Notes: generated by a model from the sequence alone, not told the origin. Positions 1-7,650 are shown, numbered from the stretch's first letter. The stretch: 16,920 bases of DNA from Cyanobacteria bacterium UBA7753 (GCA_002481545.1 DLEF01000015.1:5858-22777), one strand, 5' to 3'. Translations and numbers: made by a program.

Positions 1-140
1 GACAGCGGAAATACGGACGAGTAGCGACTGCGCCAGCAGACATAACTCGGGAATAATATTTTAGATAGCATTGGGGAGGTAGTGACCATACCCTACTTTG
101 TTACACAAAAATTATTTTAATTCGTTCTAATGTGTTGTTC

Positions 141-222
141 CCCCTCACCCTGTTTTCTAATATTTTAAAGCTGACACTTTAAAACATAAGAAAACAGACC
201 TCTCCCACAGGCGGGGGCGAGG
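141..222. repeat. Composite palindromic element (long hairpin plus GC-rich hairpin)
   Basis: Positions 150-170 and 177-197 form a ~21-bp stem with a six-base loop, one mismatch and one G-U pair. It is flanked on the left by CCCCTCACCC (141-150). On the right is a second, GC-rich imperfect hairpin (about 198-222) in which ACCTCTCCC faces GGGGGCGAGGT. No T-run follows, so a simple terminator is unlikely. The CCCTCACCC words recur in the element at 6098-6257, which suggests a dispersed repeat family. Confidence 0.55.
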
Positions 223-257
223 TTTGCAGTCCGCAATGTATTATTATTCTATTGTAG

Positions 258-275
258 GGTGCAATTTTTTGCACC
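258..275. repeat. Short dispersed palindrome, copy 1
   Basis: GGTGCAA (258-264) and TTGCACC (269-275) form a perfect 7-bp stem with a TTTT loop. The same 18 bases occur at 9853-9870, and a variant stem GGTGCG/CGCACC occurs at 9898-9917. Each of the three copies is preceded by GTAGG or CAGGG. Next to this copy, AATTACGAATTAA (282-294) also recurs, inverted, at 9667-9679. These look like small REP-type intergenic repeats. A regulatory role is possible but not shown. Confidence 0.6.
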
Positions 276-304
276 AATATAAATTACGAATTAAAGAAAA
301 GCTG

Positions 305-332
305 TTGTTTTAAAACAAAATACTGGTATAAT
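305..332 (+). promoter_or_regulatory. Extended -10 promoter for the prephenate dehydratase gene
   Basis: TGGTATAAT (324-332) is a consensus extended -10 (TGn plus TATAAT). A poor -35 (TTGTTT, 305-310) lies 16 bases upstream. Transcription would start near 339, which is the A of the ATG, so the message is predicted to be leaderless or nearly so. Confidence 0.6.
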
Positions 333-338
333 AGAGGT

Positions 339-1199
339 ATGTCAAATTTCAAAGATACAACAAAAATTAAAACAGTTGCCTATTTAGGCAGAGCCGGCTC
401 ATTTACGGAAATGGCGAAAGATTATTTCTGCGAAAAATATGAATTGGACGCATATCAAATGCCGTTCAGAACAATCAAAGAAATAGTTGCTTATGTGGAA
501 GATGATGCCGACGCTGTAGGAATTATTCCTATGGAGAACGCAAAAGAAGGGATAATCAGAGAATCTAACGACAACCTTATCAAATCTTCCAATGAGAATA
601 TTAAGATTTTGTCCGAGACCATTATGCCGACAAACAACTGTTTGTTATCTAAGAACAGCGAGATTTATAATATTACGGGGCTGATTGCACCTGCACCCGC
701 TATTGCGAGATGTCAGGAATATATAAAATCGGAACTCCCGATGAATCTGAATATTATAAACGTATCTGATACCGAAGAGGCTGCAAGGCTTTTGAACTCA
801 TATAATTTGACTTACGCAATAATCGGGACTGAAAAAACGGCAGAGATTTATAACCTCAATATCCTTAATCCGAATATCAGCAACGATAAGGATAATTACA
901 CCAAGTTTATTATGATAGGCTCACTGGATACGGAACCTACGGAGCACAGCACATCAAGCATTGCTATCACTTTAATTGATAAGCCGGGGGCTCTTTATAA
1001 AATCGTTAAAGAATTTGCAGACAGAAAGATTAACATAACTTACATCCATGCGACACCATCAAAATTGGAAGCGGATGAATATATCTTGTATCTTGATTTT
1101 GCGGGGCACATAAAAGAGCCCAGAATCGAAGATGCAATCGAACATATCAAACAACATATTAAATATTACAGGTTTATGGGCTCATACGAAAGGATTTAA
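339..1199 (+). CDS. pheA: Prephenate dehydratase-like protein with ACT domain
   Basis: Prephenate dehydratase converts prephenate to phenylpyruvate in phenylalanine synthesis. The 286-residue length and layout match monofunctional PheA: a periplasmic-binding-protein-like catalytic part (about 12-195) followed by an ACT domain (about 207-283). Recognisable blocks are YLGRAGSFTE (15-24), PMENAKEG (64-71, usual form PIENS.EG) and a C-terminal ACT with KPGALY and FADRKINIT. Several family signatures are altered. The usual TRF triplet reads TKF (188-190), the usual SHPQA block reads IAPAPAIARC (116-125), and the ESRP motif linked to phenylalanine binding reads HATPS. The protein may therefore be a divergent enzyme, one not inhibited by phenylalanine, or a paralog with another role. 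The ATG at 339 follows the promoter too closely for a normal ribosome site (only GAGG at 334-337). The next gene starts six bases after the stop, so the two form an operon. Confidence 0.82.
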   Translation: MSNFKDTTKIKTVAYLGRAGSFTEMAKDYFCEKYELDAYQMPFRTIKEIVAYVEDDADAVGIIPMENAKEGIIRESNDNLIKSSNENIKILSETIMPTNNCLLSKNSEIYNITGLIAPAPAIARCQEYIKSELPMNLNIINVSDTEEAARLLNSYNLTYAIIGTEKTAEIYNLNILNPNISNDKDNYTKFIMIGSLDTEPTEHSTSSIAITLIDKPGALYKIVKEFADRKINITYIHATPSKLEADEYILYLDFAGHIKEPRIEDAIEHIKQHIKYYRFMGSYERI

Positions 1200-1205
1200 C
1201 GCCTT

Positions 1206-2051
1206 ATGAAAAAACTTTTCCTAATTACTGCGGTATTAATGATATTGAATTTATTAATAATGAATTTGACCTATGCTGCAAGCAATGTAGGATTATCGGA
1301 TTGGCAAATAATCAAAAAGATTAAAAAGCTCGACAAAAAAGTGGACAGAAACCCCGACAATGCAAAGTTTCTAATTGAAAGGGGGTATTTAAAATACAGA
1401 CTTAAAGATTACGGCAGTGCAATTGAAGACTATTCTTCAGCGCAAGAGTTAGAACCTAAAAATGCCAATATTTTCTATGCGAGAGGAACTGTTTGGTTTG
1501 CAAGAGAAAACTATAATTCCGCTCTTGAGGATTATAACGACGCGATAAGATTGAACTCGAAAGACGCCAAATCATATATCAGCAGAGGAAAAACGAGATT
1601 AAGGCTTGATGATATAAACGGAGCTATAAAAGATTATAATACTGCGATTAAGTATAATAAGAAAGCCCGCGACGCATACGTAAACAGAGGGATTGCGCAC
1701 GATTTATCAGGCGAATACGATGAGGCAATAGAAGATTACAAGCACGCAATCAAACTGTGCAAATACTCTCCTGACGCGTATTACAATATGGGACTCGCCG
1801 AGATGAACATAGACGATTTCGAAAAAGCAATTGAAGCCTTCAACAAAGCAATCGAACAAAACCCTAATTATTCAATGGCTTATTATAAACGCGGACAGGC
1901 ATATCTGAAACTGGATAACAAGCAGTTTGCAAAGAGTGATTTTCAAAAAGCGAGAGAGCTGGATCCGGGGAACAAAGAGGTCAAACAAGCTCTGGACGAG
2001 CTAAAAGAAGAATTGAATAATATGCTTAAAGAAGAAAAAATATACTATTAA
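1206..2051 (+). CDS. Secreted tetratricopeptide-repeat (TPR) protein
   Basis: This 281-residue protein has a signal peptide (1-24/25: KK, a hydrophobic stretch, then a TYA-A-S cleavage region). Six consecutive 34-residue TPR units cover about residues 52-255, each with the G/A/Y pattern (for example the units around RGYLKYRLKDYGSAIEDY and NMGLAEMNIDDFEKAIEAF). A short charged tail of about 26 residues ends it. TPRs form a superhelix that binds other proteins, so this is probably an exported scaffold or assembly factor. No catalytic motif is present. A Shine-Dalgarno AAGGA (1190-1194) lies inside the end of the upstream gene, and only six bases separate the genes, so they are co-transcribed. 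The functional link to the upstream enzyme is not evident. Confidence 0.88.
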   Translation: MKKLFLITAVLMILNLLIMNLTYAASNVGLSDWQIIKKIKKLDKKVDRNPDNAKFLIERGYLKYRLKDYGSAIEDYSSAQELEPKNANIFYARGTVWFARENYNSALEDYNDAIRLNSKDAKSYISRGKTRLRLDDINGAIKDYNTAIKYNKKARDAYVNRGIAHDLSGEYDEAIEDYKHAIKLCKYSPDAYYNMGLAEMNIDDFEKAIEAFNKAIEQNPNYSMAYYKRGQAYLKLDNKQFAKSDFQKARELDPGNKEVKQALDELKEELNNMLKEEKIYY

Positions 2052-2082
2052 TCCCGCGAATTTTGCGTATTATCCCTTATTA

Positions 2083-2111
2083 TTTGCACCGAGAGCCGTT
2101 CATGGTATAAT
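2083..2111 (+). promoter_or_regulatory. Extended -10 promoter for the zinc-ribbon membrane protein
   Basis: TGGTATAAT (2103-2111) repeats exactly the extended -10 seen before the first gene. A partial -35 (TTTGCA, 2083-2088) is spaced 17 bases away. The start would fall near 2118, giving a ~32-base leader that includes the strong ribosome site AAGGAG at 2134-2139. Confidence 0.6.
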
Positions 2112-2149
2112 TTGCATGAAATTATTACAAATCAAGGAGATATACAACT

Positions 2150-3913
2150 ATGTATTGTCCAAAGTGTGGAAAAGAAATTATGGATGGGGCAAAGTTTTGC
2201 CAGTTCTGCGGGTACAGAATGGATGAACAACCCGAAGATGAAATATATTCACATCCTTATTACAAAGATTCATATAAAAAACACGCTAAAAGCGTAAAAA
2301 AAGAGCCTGAAAAAGTCTCATTAGTAGCGTCTTTCTTTAAAGGAGTCGCAGGCATGCTCGTTATATTATTACTTATATTGGGTGTAATAATAGGAAAGAC
2401 TTATCTTACGGGAGAATTGTTCGGATTTGATAAAATGAGATATGAACAGTATGTCGAGGATCCGTCAAGCATTCCTGAACTTACTCAACCTGAGAATTTA
2501 AGCGATTTCATTGATAACTTAAAAGATGTTCAGGACTTCTTGGCATTGTATCTTAAGTTCTCCGACGATGATATGGATACGAAGATGGAAACATTTGATA
2601 AGTACAGAAAAGAACTTTTGAAGTTCCAAAACTTCAATAATACCAATCTTTTACAGGAAAATGTAACTTACCAAATTCCGAGAGACAAAAAAGAATTTGA
2701 ACAAACAAAAAAACAATATGACAAGATTTTGTCCAAGGTCGGTTTGATGATTACGGCGGATGAAAGCTATTCAAACTACAGACTGCAAGAGGATGCGAGA
2801 TTTACGTATAAAAAATACGGGAAATTGGTTACTCCTGAAGTCAGAGATTATTTAAAACTAAGGGCAAAATATTATAAAGAAACCGTCTTCAATGACGAAT
2901 TGCAGGTTAAACCTTGGGAGCTTGCAAGAAGAATAGGGGATTACGAACAGTTTATGAACTCTCACAAAGATTTCAGATATGCTGATGAAGTCAAAGACCT
3001 GTTATATTCTTACATGATTGTTTATACCTTCACTTCCGACAGAACAAATACAATATTCTTAAATAAAAAGACTTTCGTAAAAAGTGATAAAAAATTCATG
3101 AAGAAATACCCTTCATCACAATTGAAGGAATTATTCTCACATCTGGCATCATCCGCAAACGGAATATCAGAGAACCAGTTTGATGAGATGTATCCTTATG
3201 AATACGAAAAAACACTCGACGCGATAAAACCTGACAAGAGTGATTTGACGGATATATTTGCGGAAGTAAGAAAAAATATCGTTGCGCTAAAATCAGACGA
3301 CAGTTTCAAATACATTTATATATCAGCGTCTGACAGCTGGGTACCTTACGACACTTCAAGAATATTGAAGAAAGGTGATATAATCCTCGCACAATCGGAT
3401 AACGGATATGAAACTTACGATTACAAATACAAAAAGACAAATGAAACTATACAATTTGAAGACAATGCAAAAATCTTTATCAAATCAAACAGATTACTTG
3501 CATATTCACCAAACCATTTGCAAATAAAGAGTTTAGATGTAAATTACGGTGGATTGTCCTTCAATACGCTCGGTGTAAAAGCTATCAAGAGATATTTCCC
3601 TAATGTACTAATCATAAACATTGATACATTCGGTGAAACCTCCGTTCAGATAGACAAACCGGCAGGAACGAAAACATACATGTTGATTTCAACCTCCGGC
3701 GGAAATTATACAAACTACACCTTGAGCGGTGATATGACACTCGGACAATTGAGCAACATATTTACCGTAACATCGGATAAGGCACAGGTAAACTGGTCTT
3801 CTACGGACGCTAATTCCGAGAGTTACCATATGTACTTCATCACTCAACAGAGCGATGCGGCACCGACAGACGAAGATGCTAACGCACAAAACTCTATGCA
3901 GCAGCAGCAATAA
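2150..3913 (+). CDS. Zinc-ribbon membrane-anchored protein of unknown function
   Basis: This 587-residue protein opens with a zinc ribbon (C3, C6, C17, C20: CPKCG then CQFCG). A Lys-rich cytosolic linker follows, then one hydrophobic span at about 66-82 (VAGMLVILLLILGVIIG). The remaining ~500 residues lack further membrane spans and are predicted to lie outside the cytoplasmic membrane. The first half of that part is charged and helix-rich. The second half (from about 390) is rich in Tyr/Thr/Ser and probably beta-stranded. The C-terminus is a short Gln run. This topology resembles TcaA/YvbJ-type zinc-ribbon envelope proteins, but no sequence match is claimed. The ATG at 2150 has AAGGAG ten bases upstream. 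Strong inverted repeats follow the stop. Confidence 0.85.
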   Translation: MYCPKCGKEIMDGAKFCQFCGYRMDEQPEDEIYSHPYYKDSYKKHAKSVKKEPEKVSLVASFFKGVAGMLVILLLILGVIIGKTYLTGELFGFDKMRYEQYVEDPSSIPELTQPENLSDFIDNLKDVQDFLALYLKFSDDDMDTKMETFDKYRKELLKFQNFNNTNLLQENVTYQIPRDKKEFEQTKKQYDKILSKVGLMITADESYSNYRLQEDARFTYKKYGKLVTPEVRDYLKLRAKYYKETVFNDELQVKPWELARRIGDYEQFMNSHKDFRYADEVKDLLYSYMIVYTFTSDRTNTIFLNKKTFVKSDKKFMKKYPSSQLKELFSHLASSANGISENQFDEMYPYEYEKTLDAIKPDKSDLTDIFAEVRKNIVALKSDDSFKYIYISASDSWVPYDTSRILKKGDIILAQSDNGYETYDYKYKKTNETIQFEDNAKIFIKSNRLLAYSPNHLQIKSLDVNYGGLSFNTLGVKAIKRYFPNVLIINIDTFGETSVQIDKPAGTKTYMLISTSGGNYTNYTLSGDMTLGQLSNIFTVTSDKAQVNWSSTDANSESYHMYFITQQSDAAPTDEDANAQNSMQQQQ

Positions 3914-4000
3914 AATCAAAATGCTGAATTTATTTCAGCATCCGTTTGATTTATCCGAAAATTTTACAATTATTCTAAAATAATTGTCATGTAAAATTTT
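3913..4000 (+). terminator. Two large stem-loops after the zinc-ribbon gene
   Basis: The first (3913-3952) pairs AAATCAAA and ATGCTGAA with TTCAGCAT and TTTGATTT around a five-base loop, with a CCG bulge. The second (3958-4000) pairs AAAATTTTACA with TGTAAAATTTT (11 bp) and holds the inner arms ACAATTATT/AATAATTGT, which compete for the same bases. Neither is followed by a long T-run, though the second ends in TTTT. They probably end transcription or protect the 3' end of the message. A small mobile-repeat origin is an alternative. Confidence 0.5.
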
Positions 4001-4118
4001 GCCGTTATCAGAAGGTTTCAGAAGTTTTATCAAAAAATATTTGTAACAATATCTTAACTTTTGTTTACAATTTGAGTGAAATTAGGCAAAAAGTCTTTTT
4101 GAAAAGCGTTTAATATAG

Positions 4119-4124
4119 TATAAT
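4119..4124 (+). promoter_or_regulatory. Probable -10 box for the c-di-GMP enzyme gene
   Basis: TATAAT at 4119-4124 precedes the coding start by 17 bases. No good -35 is seen; TTGAAA (4099-4104) is spaced only 14 bases away. A start near 4131 would give a leader of about ten bases, with AGGT (4133-4136) as the only ribosome-site candidate. Confidence 0.4.
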
Positions 4125-4141
4125 AATAGTGTAGGTAAATT

Positions 4142-5992
4142 TTGGAACAGCAGCATCAATCATACAAGGCTAAAGAGCTTGAAAAAAGTTCTTTAAATAA
4201 ATCGAATATGACGTCGCCTCTCTCGGCATCGAAGTTAGTGGCGAAGGTTAACTCTTTGGTTAATCCTTTATCCGTACCGAGAAATGTTTCGACGAACTTG
4301 AATGTTACGCATCCGCAAAAAGTTAACGTTGATTATCGTGCCATATTAGATAAAATAACCGAAATTAGCTCTATAAAAGATACAAATTCATATTATTTGG
4401 CTGTTCACAGAATTTTAACAAAATATTTAGACTGCTCATTTACGGCATTCGGGCTTTATAACGAGGTTTCAAAATGTATAAACCTCAAATTGTTAGACAG
4501 ACTTGATAACATCTATTCTACAAAAGTTTTCGGCTCTGACAGCGAAAACCCTGTATCACAATGTTTCTATACAAGAAAAGTTATCACAAAAGACAGTGCA
4601 AACTTCTTGAATATGTCATACTACAATGACCATAAAGTCAGCATAATCCCGATGATTTCCGTAAATAAATGTATCGGCGTTCTTATTGTCGGTGACAGAA
4701 AAATCGGCGAAACCGAAAGAGTATATAACCTCATAGCAAATTATATCGCTATGACAATTGATAACCTCTATTTAATGGAAAAGAGCCAAGAACACTTTAA
4801 TACTGATGCATTGACTCAACTCTATAACCACAGAGGTTTCCAAGAATGCTTGAGCAAAGAACTTGCAAACGCTGAAAAGAACCATACAAAACTCTCTATC
4901 GTTATGCTTGACGTAAATAATCTTTCAAAGATTAACAGAGAATTAGGTCACAGAAAAGGCGATCAGGTTATCCAACTTGTAGCTGAAAAAGTTAAAAACA
5001 ATTTAAGAAAATCAGATACCGCAGGCAGATACGGCGGTGATGAAATAGCCATGATTTTACCGAATACTGATATTTCAGAGGCTAAATACATCGCTGAATA
5101 CATCACATACAGCTTATCTTGCTGTTTCGTTGATGATGTAGGTCCTGTCAAAGTTGCGGTTGGTATTTCTTCATACCCTGTATGTGCAAAAGAACAGGAA
5201 AAATTGTTGATATTGGCTGAACAAGCTATGTACATTTCACAGGTAAAAGGTTACAAAGACGGTATGTCCGCAATCATATCTTCCGCAGACTTCAACTTCT
5301 GGGATGATGTAGCTCTTAAATCTTATGCAGAAATTATTTCTAAACGTCACGCTCAAATGGGCATAAACTTTGAAGAAGAATTGTTGCACAAGTTCAACAC
5401 AGAACAAATCAGTTCTCAAAACCATTTGGAAGAAATCGCAAAATCATTGGCAGGTGCAATCGATGCAAAAGATCCTTATACAAAAGGTCACTCAACCTCT
5501 GTATCAAGATACTCCGAAGCACTTGCAAGAGCTTGCAACCTTCCTGAAAACGAAGTTGAAAGAATTTCATTAGGTGCATTGTTACACGATGTAGGTAAAA
5601 TCGGTATTCCTGAAAATATCCTTAAGAAACCTGATAAATTATCGGATGAGGAATGGAATATTATGAAACAACACCCTGTAATCGGTGCTGAAAAGGTATT
5701 GGCTCCTAATGAATCATTAAGAGATTTAATTCCGATTGTAAAATATCACCACGAACATGTTGACGGCTCCGGCTATCCTGAACACCTCAAAGGCGATCAG
5801 ATACCGTTATCCGCAAGAATCGTTGCGGTTGCCGATGCGTTCCATGCTCTGGTTAGTGACAGACCTTACAGAAAAGGTTTAGGCTTAGAGACAGCTTGCA
5901 ATATCTTATTGCAAGGTGCAGGGAAACAATGGGATCCTGATTTGGTTACTAAATTCATCCAAATCGCACCATCCCTTGTAGGAAAGATTTAG
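4142..5992 (+). CDS. GAF-GGDEF-HD-GYP cyclic-di-GMP turnover protein
   Basis: This 616-residue soluble protein joins three modules. The first is a GAF-like sensor (about 65-215). The second is a GGDEF diguanylate cyclase (about 217-380) with signature GGDEI (298-302) and an inhibitory-site motif RKSD (289-292) exactly five residues before it. The third is an HD-GYP phosphodiesterase (about 430-615) with HDVGKIGIP (482-490) and the complete HHEHVDGSGYP (536-546). Both halves keep their key residues, so it could both make and degrade c-di-GMP, with the GAF ligand deciding the balance. The GGDEF loop reads LDVNNLSKIN, where the family usually has LDIDHFKxIN. Cyclase activity is therefore likely but not certain. 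The start is taken as TTG at 4142, after a weak AGGT site; the first ATG (4208) has no ribosome site. No membrane segment is present. It sits alone between two termination regions. Confidence 0.9.
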   Translation: MEQQHQSYKAKELEKSSLNKSNMTSPLSASKLVAKVNSLVNPLSVPRNVSTNLNVTHPQKVNVDYRAILDKITEISSIKDTNSYYLAVHRILTKYLDCSFTAFGLYNEVSKCINLKLLDRLDNIYSTKVFGSDSENPVSQCFYTRKVITKDSANFLNMSYYNDHKVSIIPMISVNKCIGVLIVGDRKIGETERVYNLIANYIAMTIDNLYLMEKSQEHFNTDALTQLYNHRGFQECLSKELANAEKNHTKLSIVMLDVNNLSKINRELGHRKGDQVIQLVAEKVKNNLRKSDTAGRYGGDEIAMILPNTDISEAKYIAEYITYSLSCCFVDDVGPVKVAVGISSYPVCAKEQEKLLILAEQAMYISQVKGYKDGMSAIISSADFNFWDDVALKSYAEIISKRHAQMGINFEEELLHKFNTEQISSQNHLEEIAKSLAGAIDAKDPYTKGHSTSVSRYSEALARACNLPENEVERISLGALLHDVGKIGIPENILKKPDKLSDEEWNIMKQHPVIGAEKVLAPNESLRDLIPIVKYHHEHVDGSGYPEHLKGDQIPLSARIVAVADAFHALVSDRPYRKGLGLETACNILLQGAGKQWDPDLVTKFIQIAPSLVGKI

Positions 5993-6017
5993 TGTTTATT
6001 TATCTACATAAAATTGT

Positions 6018-6044
6018 AACCGACAGAAATGCCGGTTTTTTTTT
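6018..6044 (+). terminator. Intrinsic terminator after the c-di-GMP enzyme gene
   Basis: AACCG (6018-6022) pairs with CGGTT (6033-6037). CA/TG pairs continue inside, past one mismatch, around a GAAA tetraloop. Nine Ts follow (6036-6044). This is a textbook Rho-independent terminator 26 bases after the stop codon. Confidence 0.85.
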
Positions 6045-6097
6045 GCTTGAAATGATACGTTATTTTTATAATATTTAAAATATCGTATATGTTGAAC

Positions 6098-6257
6098 GGA
6101 CAAACCCTCACCCCGAAAATCAGATTTTCGCAAAGCTCAAATCGATTTTCTACCCCTATCCCAAAGGTAGAGGGGTTATACCCCTTCCACCTCTGGGGGA
6201 AGGGTAGGAGCTCTTGACGAGAAACGAGTCTTAGAGCTACGGGATGAGGGTTTGTCC
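6098..6257. repeat. 160-bp MITE-like element with 18-bp inverted ends
   Basis: The left end GGACAAACCCTCACCCCG (6098-6115) and the right end (6240-6257) are inverted copies with one mismatch in 18. Inside are a perfect palindrome CGAAAATC-A-GATTTTCG (6114-6130), an imperfect GC-rich stem (about 6179-6206, ACCCCTTCC against GGAAGGGT) and AGCTCT/AGAGCT (6209-6214/6233-6238). It is visibly richer in GC than its surroundings. No plausible protein is encoded, and no target duplication is evident. It is most likely a non-autonomous mobile repeat or a large folded intergenic element. Confidence 0.65.
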
Positions 6258-6340
6258 TCACAAATAAAAATTATTTTTGCAAAATACCTGCTTAAAACAA
6301 ATATACCTATGTACAATCATATTCATCACAAGACATATCC

Positions 6341-6369
6341 GAGACAAAGCCTCGCATTTATTGTATAAT
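6341..6369 (+). promoter_or_regulatory. Promoter for the dihydrolipoamide dehydrogenase-like gene
   Basis: GAGACA (6341-6346, four of six matches to the -35 consensus) is followed 17 bases later by a perfect TATAAT (6364-6369). A second TATAAT lies at 6375-6380. The ribosome site AAGGAG (6381-6386) comes right after. Confidence 0.55.
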
Positions 6370-6394
6370 TTCAATATAATAAGGAGTTTTGGAT

Positions 6395-7627
6395 ATGGAA
6401 AAATTTGATATAGGTATAATAGGCGGAGGGCCTGCAGGATACAGCTCCGCTTTGTATGCGCTGTCTAAAGGGAAAACCGTTGTTTTGTTTGAAAAAGATG
6501 AAGTCGGAGGAACTTGCTTAAACAGAGGCTGCATTCCGACAAAAGCTTTTCTGCATATAGCGGACAGCTATGCTAATTTGAGTACATTAGGGAAACTCGG
6601 AATATCCTGCGAGAACGTTAGCCTTGATTTCACTAAAGCCGTTGAATATAAAAACAACGTTGTATCAAAACTCCGCAGAGGGTTAGAACTTTCACTCAAA
6701 GCCGTAAACATTGTGCACGAAAAAGCGGAAATCATATCAGAGAATGTTATACGTGCAAACGGGACTGATTATGAATGCTCCGAAATAATCATTGCAACGG
6801 GTTCAAAACCTAAAGAAATAAAAGGTTTGGAGTTTGACCATAAATATATTTTGTCCTCTGATGATATCCTTAACCTCACGGAACTTCCGAAATCAATACT
6901 TATAGTAGGCTCGGGCGCTATCGGAGTAGAATGGAGCAGAATTTTATCAGCATTCGGAGTCAAAGTGACCGTTGTGGAACTTGCGGACAGACTTTGTCCG
7001 TTGGCGGATTGGGAGGTCTCAAAAAGGATTGAGCGCCAATTTAAGATGAAAAAGATTAAAACATACCTTTCTAACAGCGTTAAAACAATTGAAAATAAAG
7101 TCGTTACCTTGCAGAGCGGGGAAACCCTAACTCCTGATTGTATTCTCGTTGCGGTCGGAAGAGAAATAGTCAAACCCGAAAATACTTTTGGGGCAAAGGT
7201 AATCGGAGACGCATCGAGAGGGATTATGCTTGCACACTATGCAATCAGTCAGGCAAAAGAATTGGTCTTAGATATCCCGTTTAATAAAGATATTGTACCG
7301 TCTGTTATATACGGAAACCCTGAAATAGCTTGGGTAGGCAAGGTCAGCAAAAGCAAAGAAGACGATGCGAACTACAAAACCTCCGTTTTTCCTATTACGG
7401 CACTCGGAAAAGCTCACTGTGACAACTCCATAGACGGGTTTATAAAAATATTATCCAAAGATAATAAAATTGAGGGTGCAAGTATAGTTTCACCCGAGGC
7501 GTCATCCTTAATCCAACAGATAACAATTGCAATGACAAATGATTTATCCGTCGACGATTTAAAGAAGGTTTGTTTAGCACACCCTACATATTCCGAAGGA
7601 ATTATGGAAAGCCTGATGAAGTTATAA
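6395..7627 (+). CDS. Short dihydrolipoamide dehydrogenase-like flavoprotein disulphide oxidoreductase
   Basis: The protein belongs to the FAD/NAD-linked disulphide reductases. It has an FAD-binding GGGPAG near residue 10, the redox pair in GTCLNRGCIPTK (C41, C46), an ATGSKP strand, an NAD-binding GSGAIG, a reduced FAD-closing GD, and a C-terminal dimer domain with the catalytic AHPTYSE (H396, E401). These residues fit a lipoamide dehydrogenase that reoxidises dihydrolipoyl groups with NAD+. At 410 residues it is some 50 shorter than usual. The losses lie late in the NAD domain and between the AVGRE strand and the GDAS motif, where the usual 'T..p.IYAIGD' lead-in is missing. No E1/E2 or lipoyl-protein genes adjoin it, so the partner is unknown, and another disulphide substrate is possible. 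The ATG at 6395 is preferred: AAGGAG lies eight bases upstream, whereas the in-frame TTG at 6389 is too close to it. Confidence 0.82.
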   Translation: MEKFDIGIIGGGPAGYSSALYALSKGKTVVLFEKDEVGGTCLNRGCIPTKAFLHIADSYANLSTLGKLGISCENVSLDFTKAVEYKNNVVSKLRRGLELSLKAVNIVHEKAEIISENVIRANGTDYECSEIIIATGSKPKEIKGLEFDHKYILSSDDILNLTELPKSILIVGSGAIGVEWSRILSAFGVKVTVVELADRLCPLADWEVSKRIERQFKMKKIKTYLSNSVKTIENKVVTLQSGETLTPDCILVAVGREIVKPENTFGAKVIGDASRGIMLAHYAISQAKELVLDIPFNKDIVPSVIYGNPEIAWVGKVSKSKEDDANYKTSVFPITALGKAHCDNSIDGFIKILSKDNKIEGASIVSPEASSLIQQITIAMTNDLSVDDLKKVCLAHPTYSEGIMESLMKL

Positions 7628-7650
7628 GGATAAAAAATAATTATAACAAG

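Larger units (their letters stand above)
1..338. other. Intergenic region with three structured elements
   Basis: No gene is supported here. All three forward frames that enter from the left edge stop early (positions 24, 56 and 64), and none of the short tails resembles a known protein end. The first ~55 bases are richer in GC than the rest and can fold: CGAGT (18-22) pairs with ACTCG (45-49), enclosing CTGC (28-31) and GCAG (36-39). A long stem-loop follows at 150-197 and a short palindrome at 258-275. The promoter of the first gene closes the region. Confidence 0.6.

Noticed and set aside
1..64. End of a protein gene entering from the left
   Set aside because: All three forward frames end within 64 bases and none resembles a known C-terminus. 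The reverse frames are open but too short to judge.
6004..6261. Minus-strand reading frame across the 160-bp element
   Set aside because: It overlaps a terminator and the inverted-repeat element, its protein is dominated by translated palindromes, and no ribosome site is seen.
6389..6394. TTG at 6389 as start of the oxidoreductase
   Set aside because: It lies only two bases after AAGGAG. The ATG at 6395 has the normal eight-base spacing and begins exactly at the conserved MEKFDIGIIGG.
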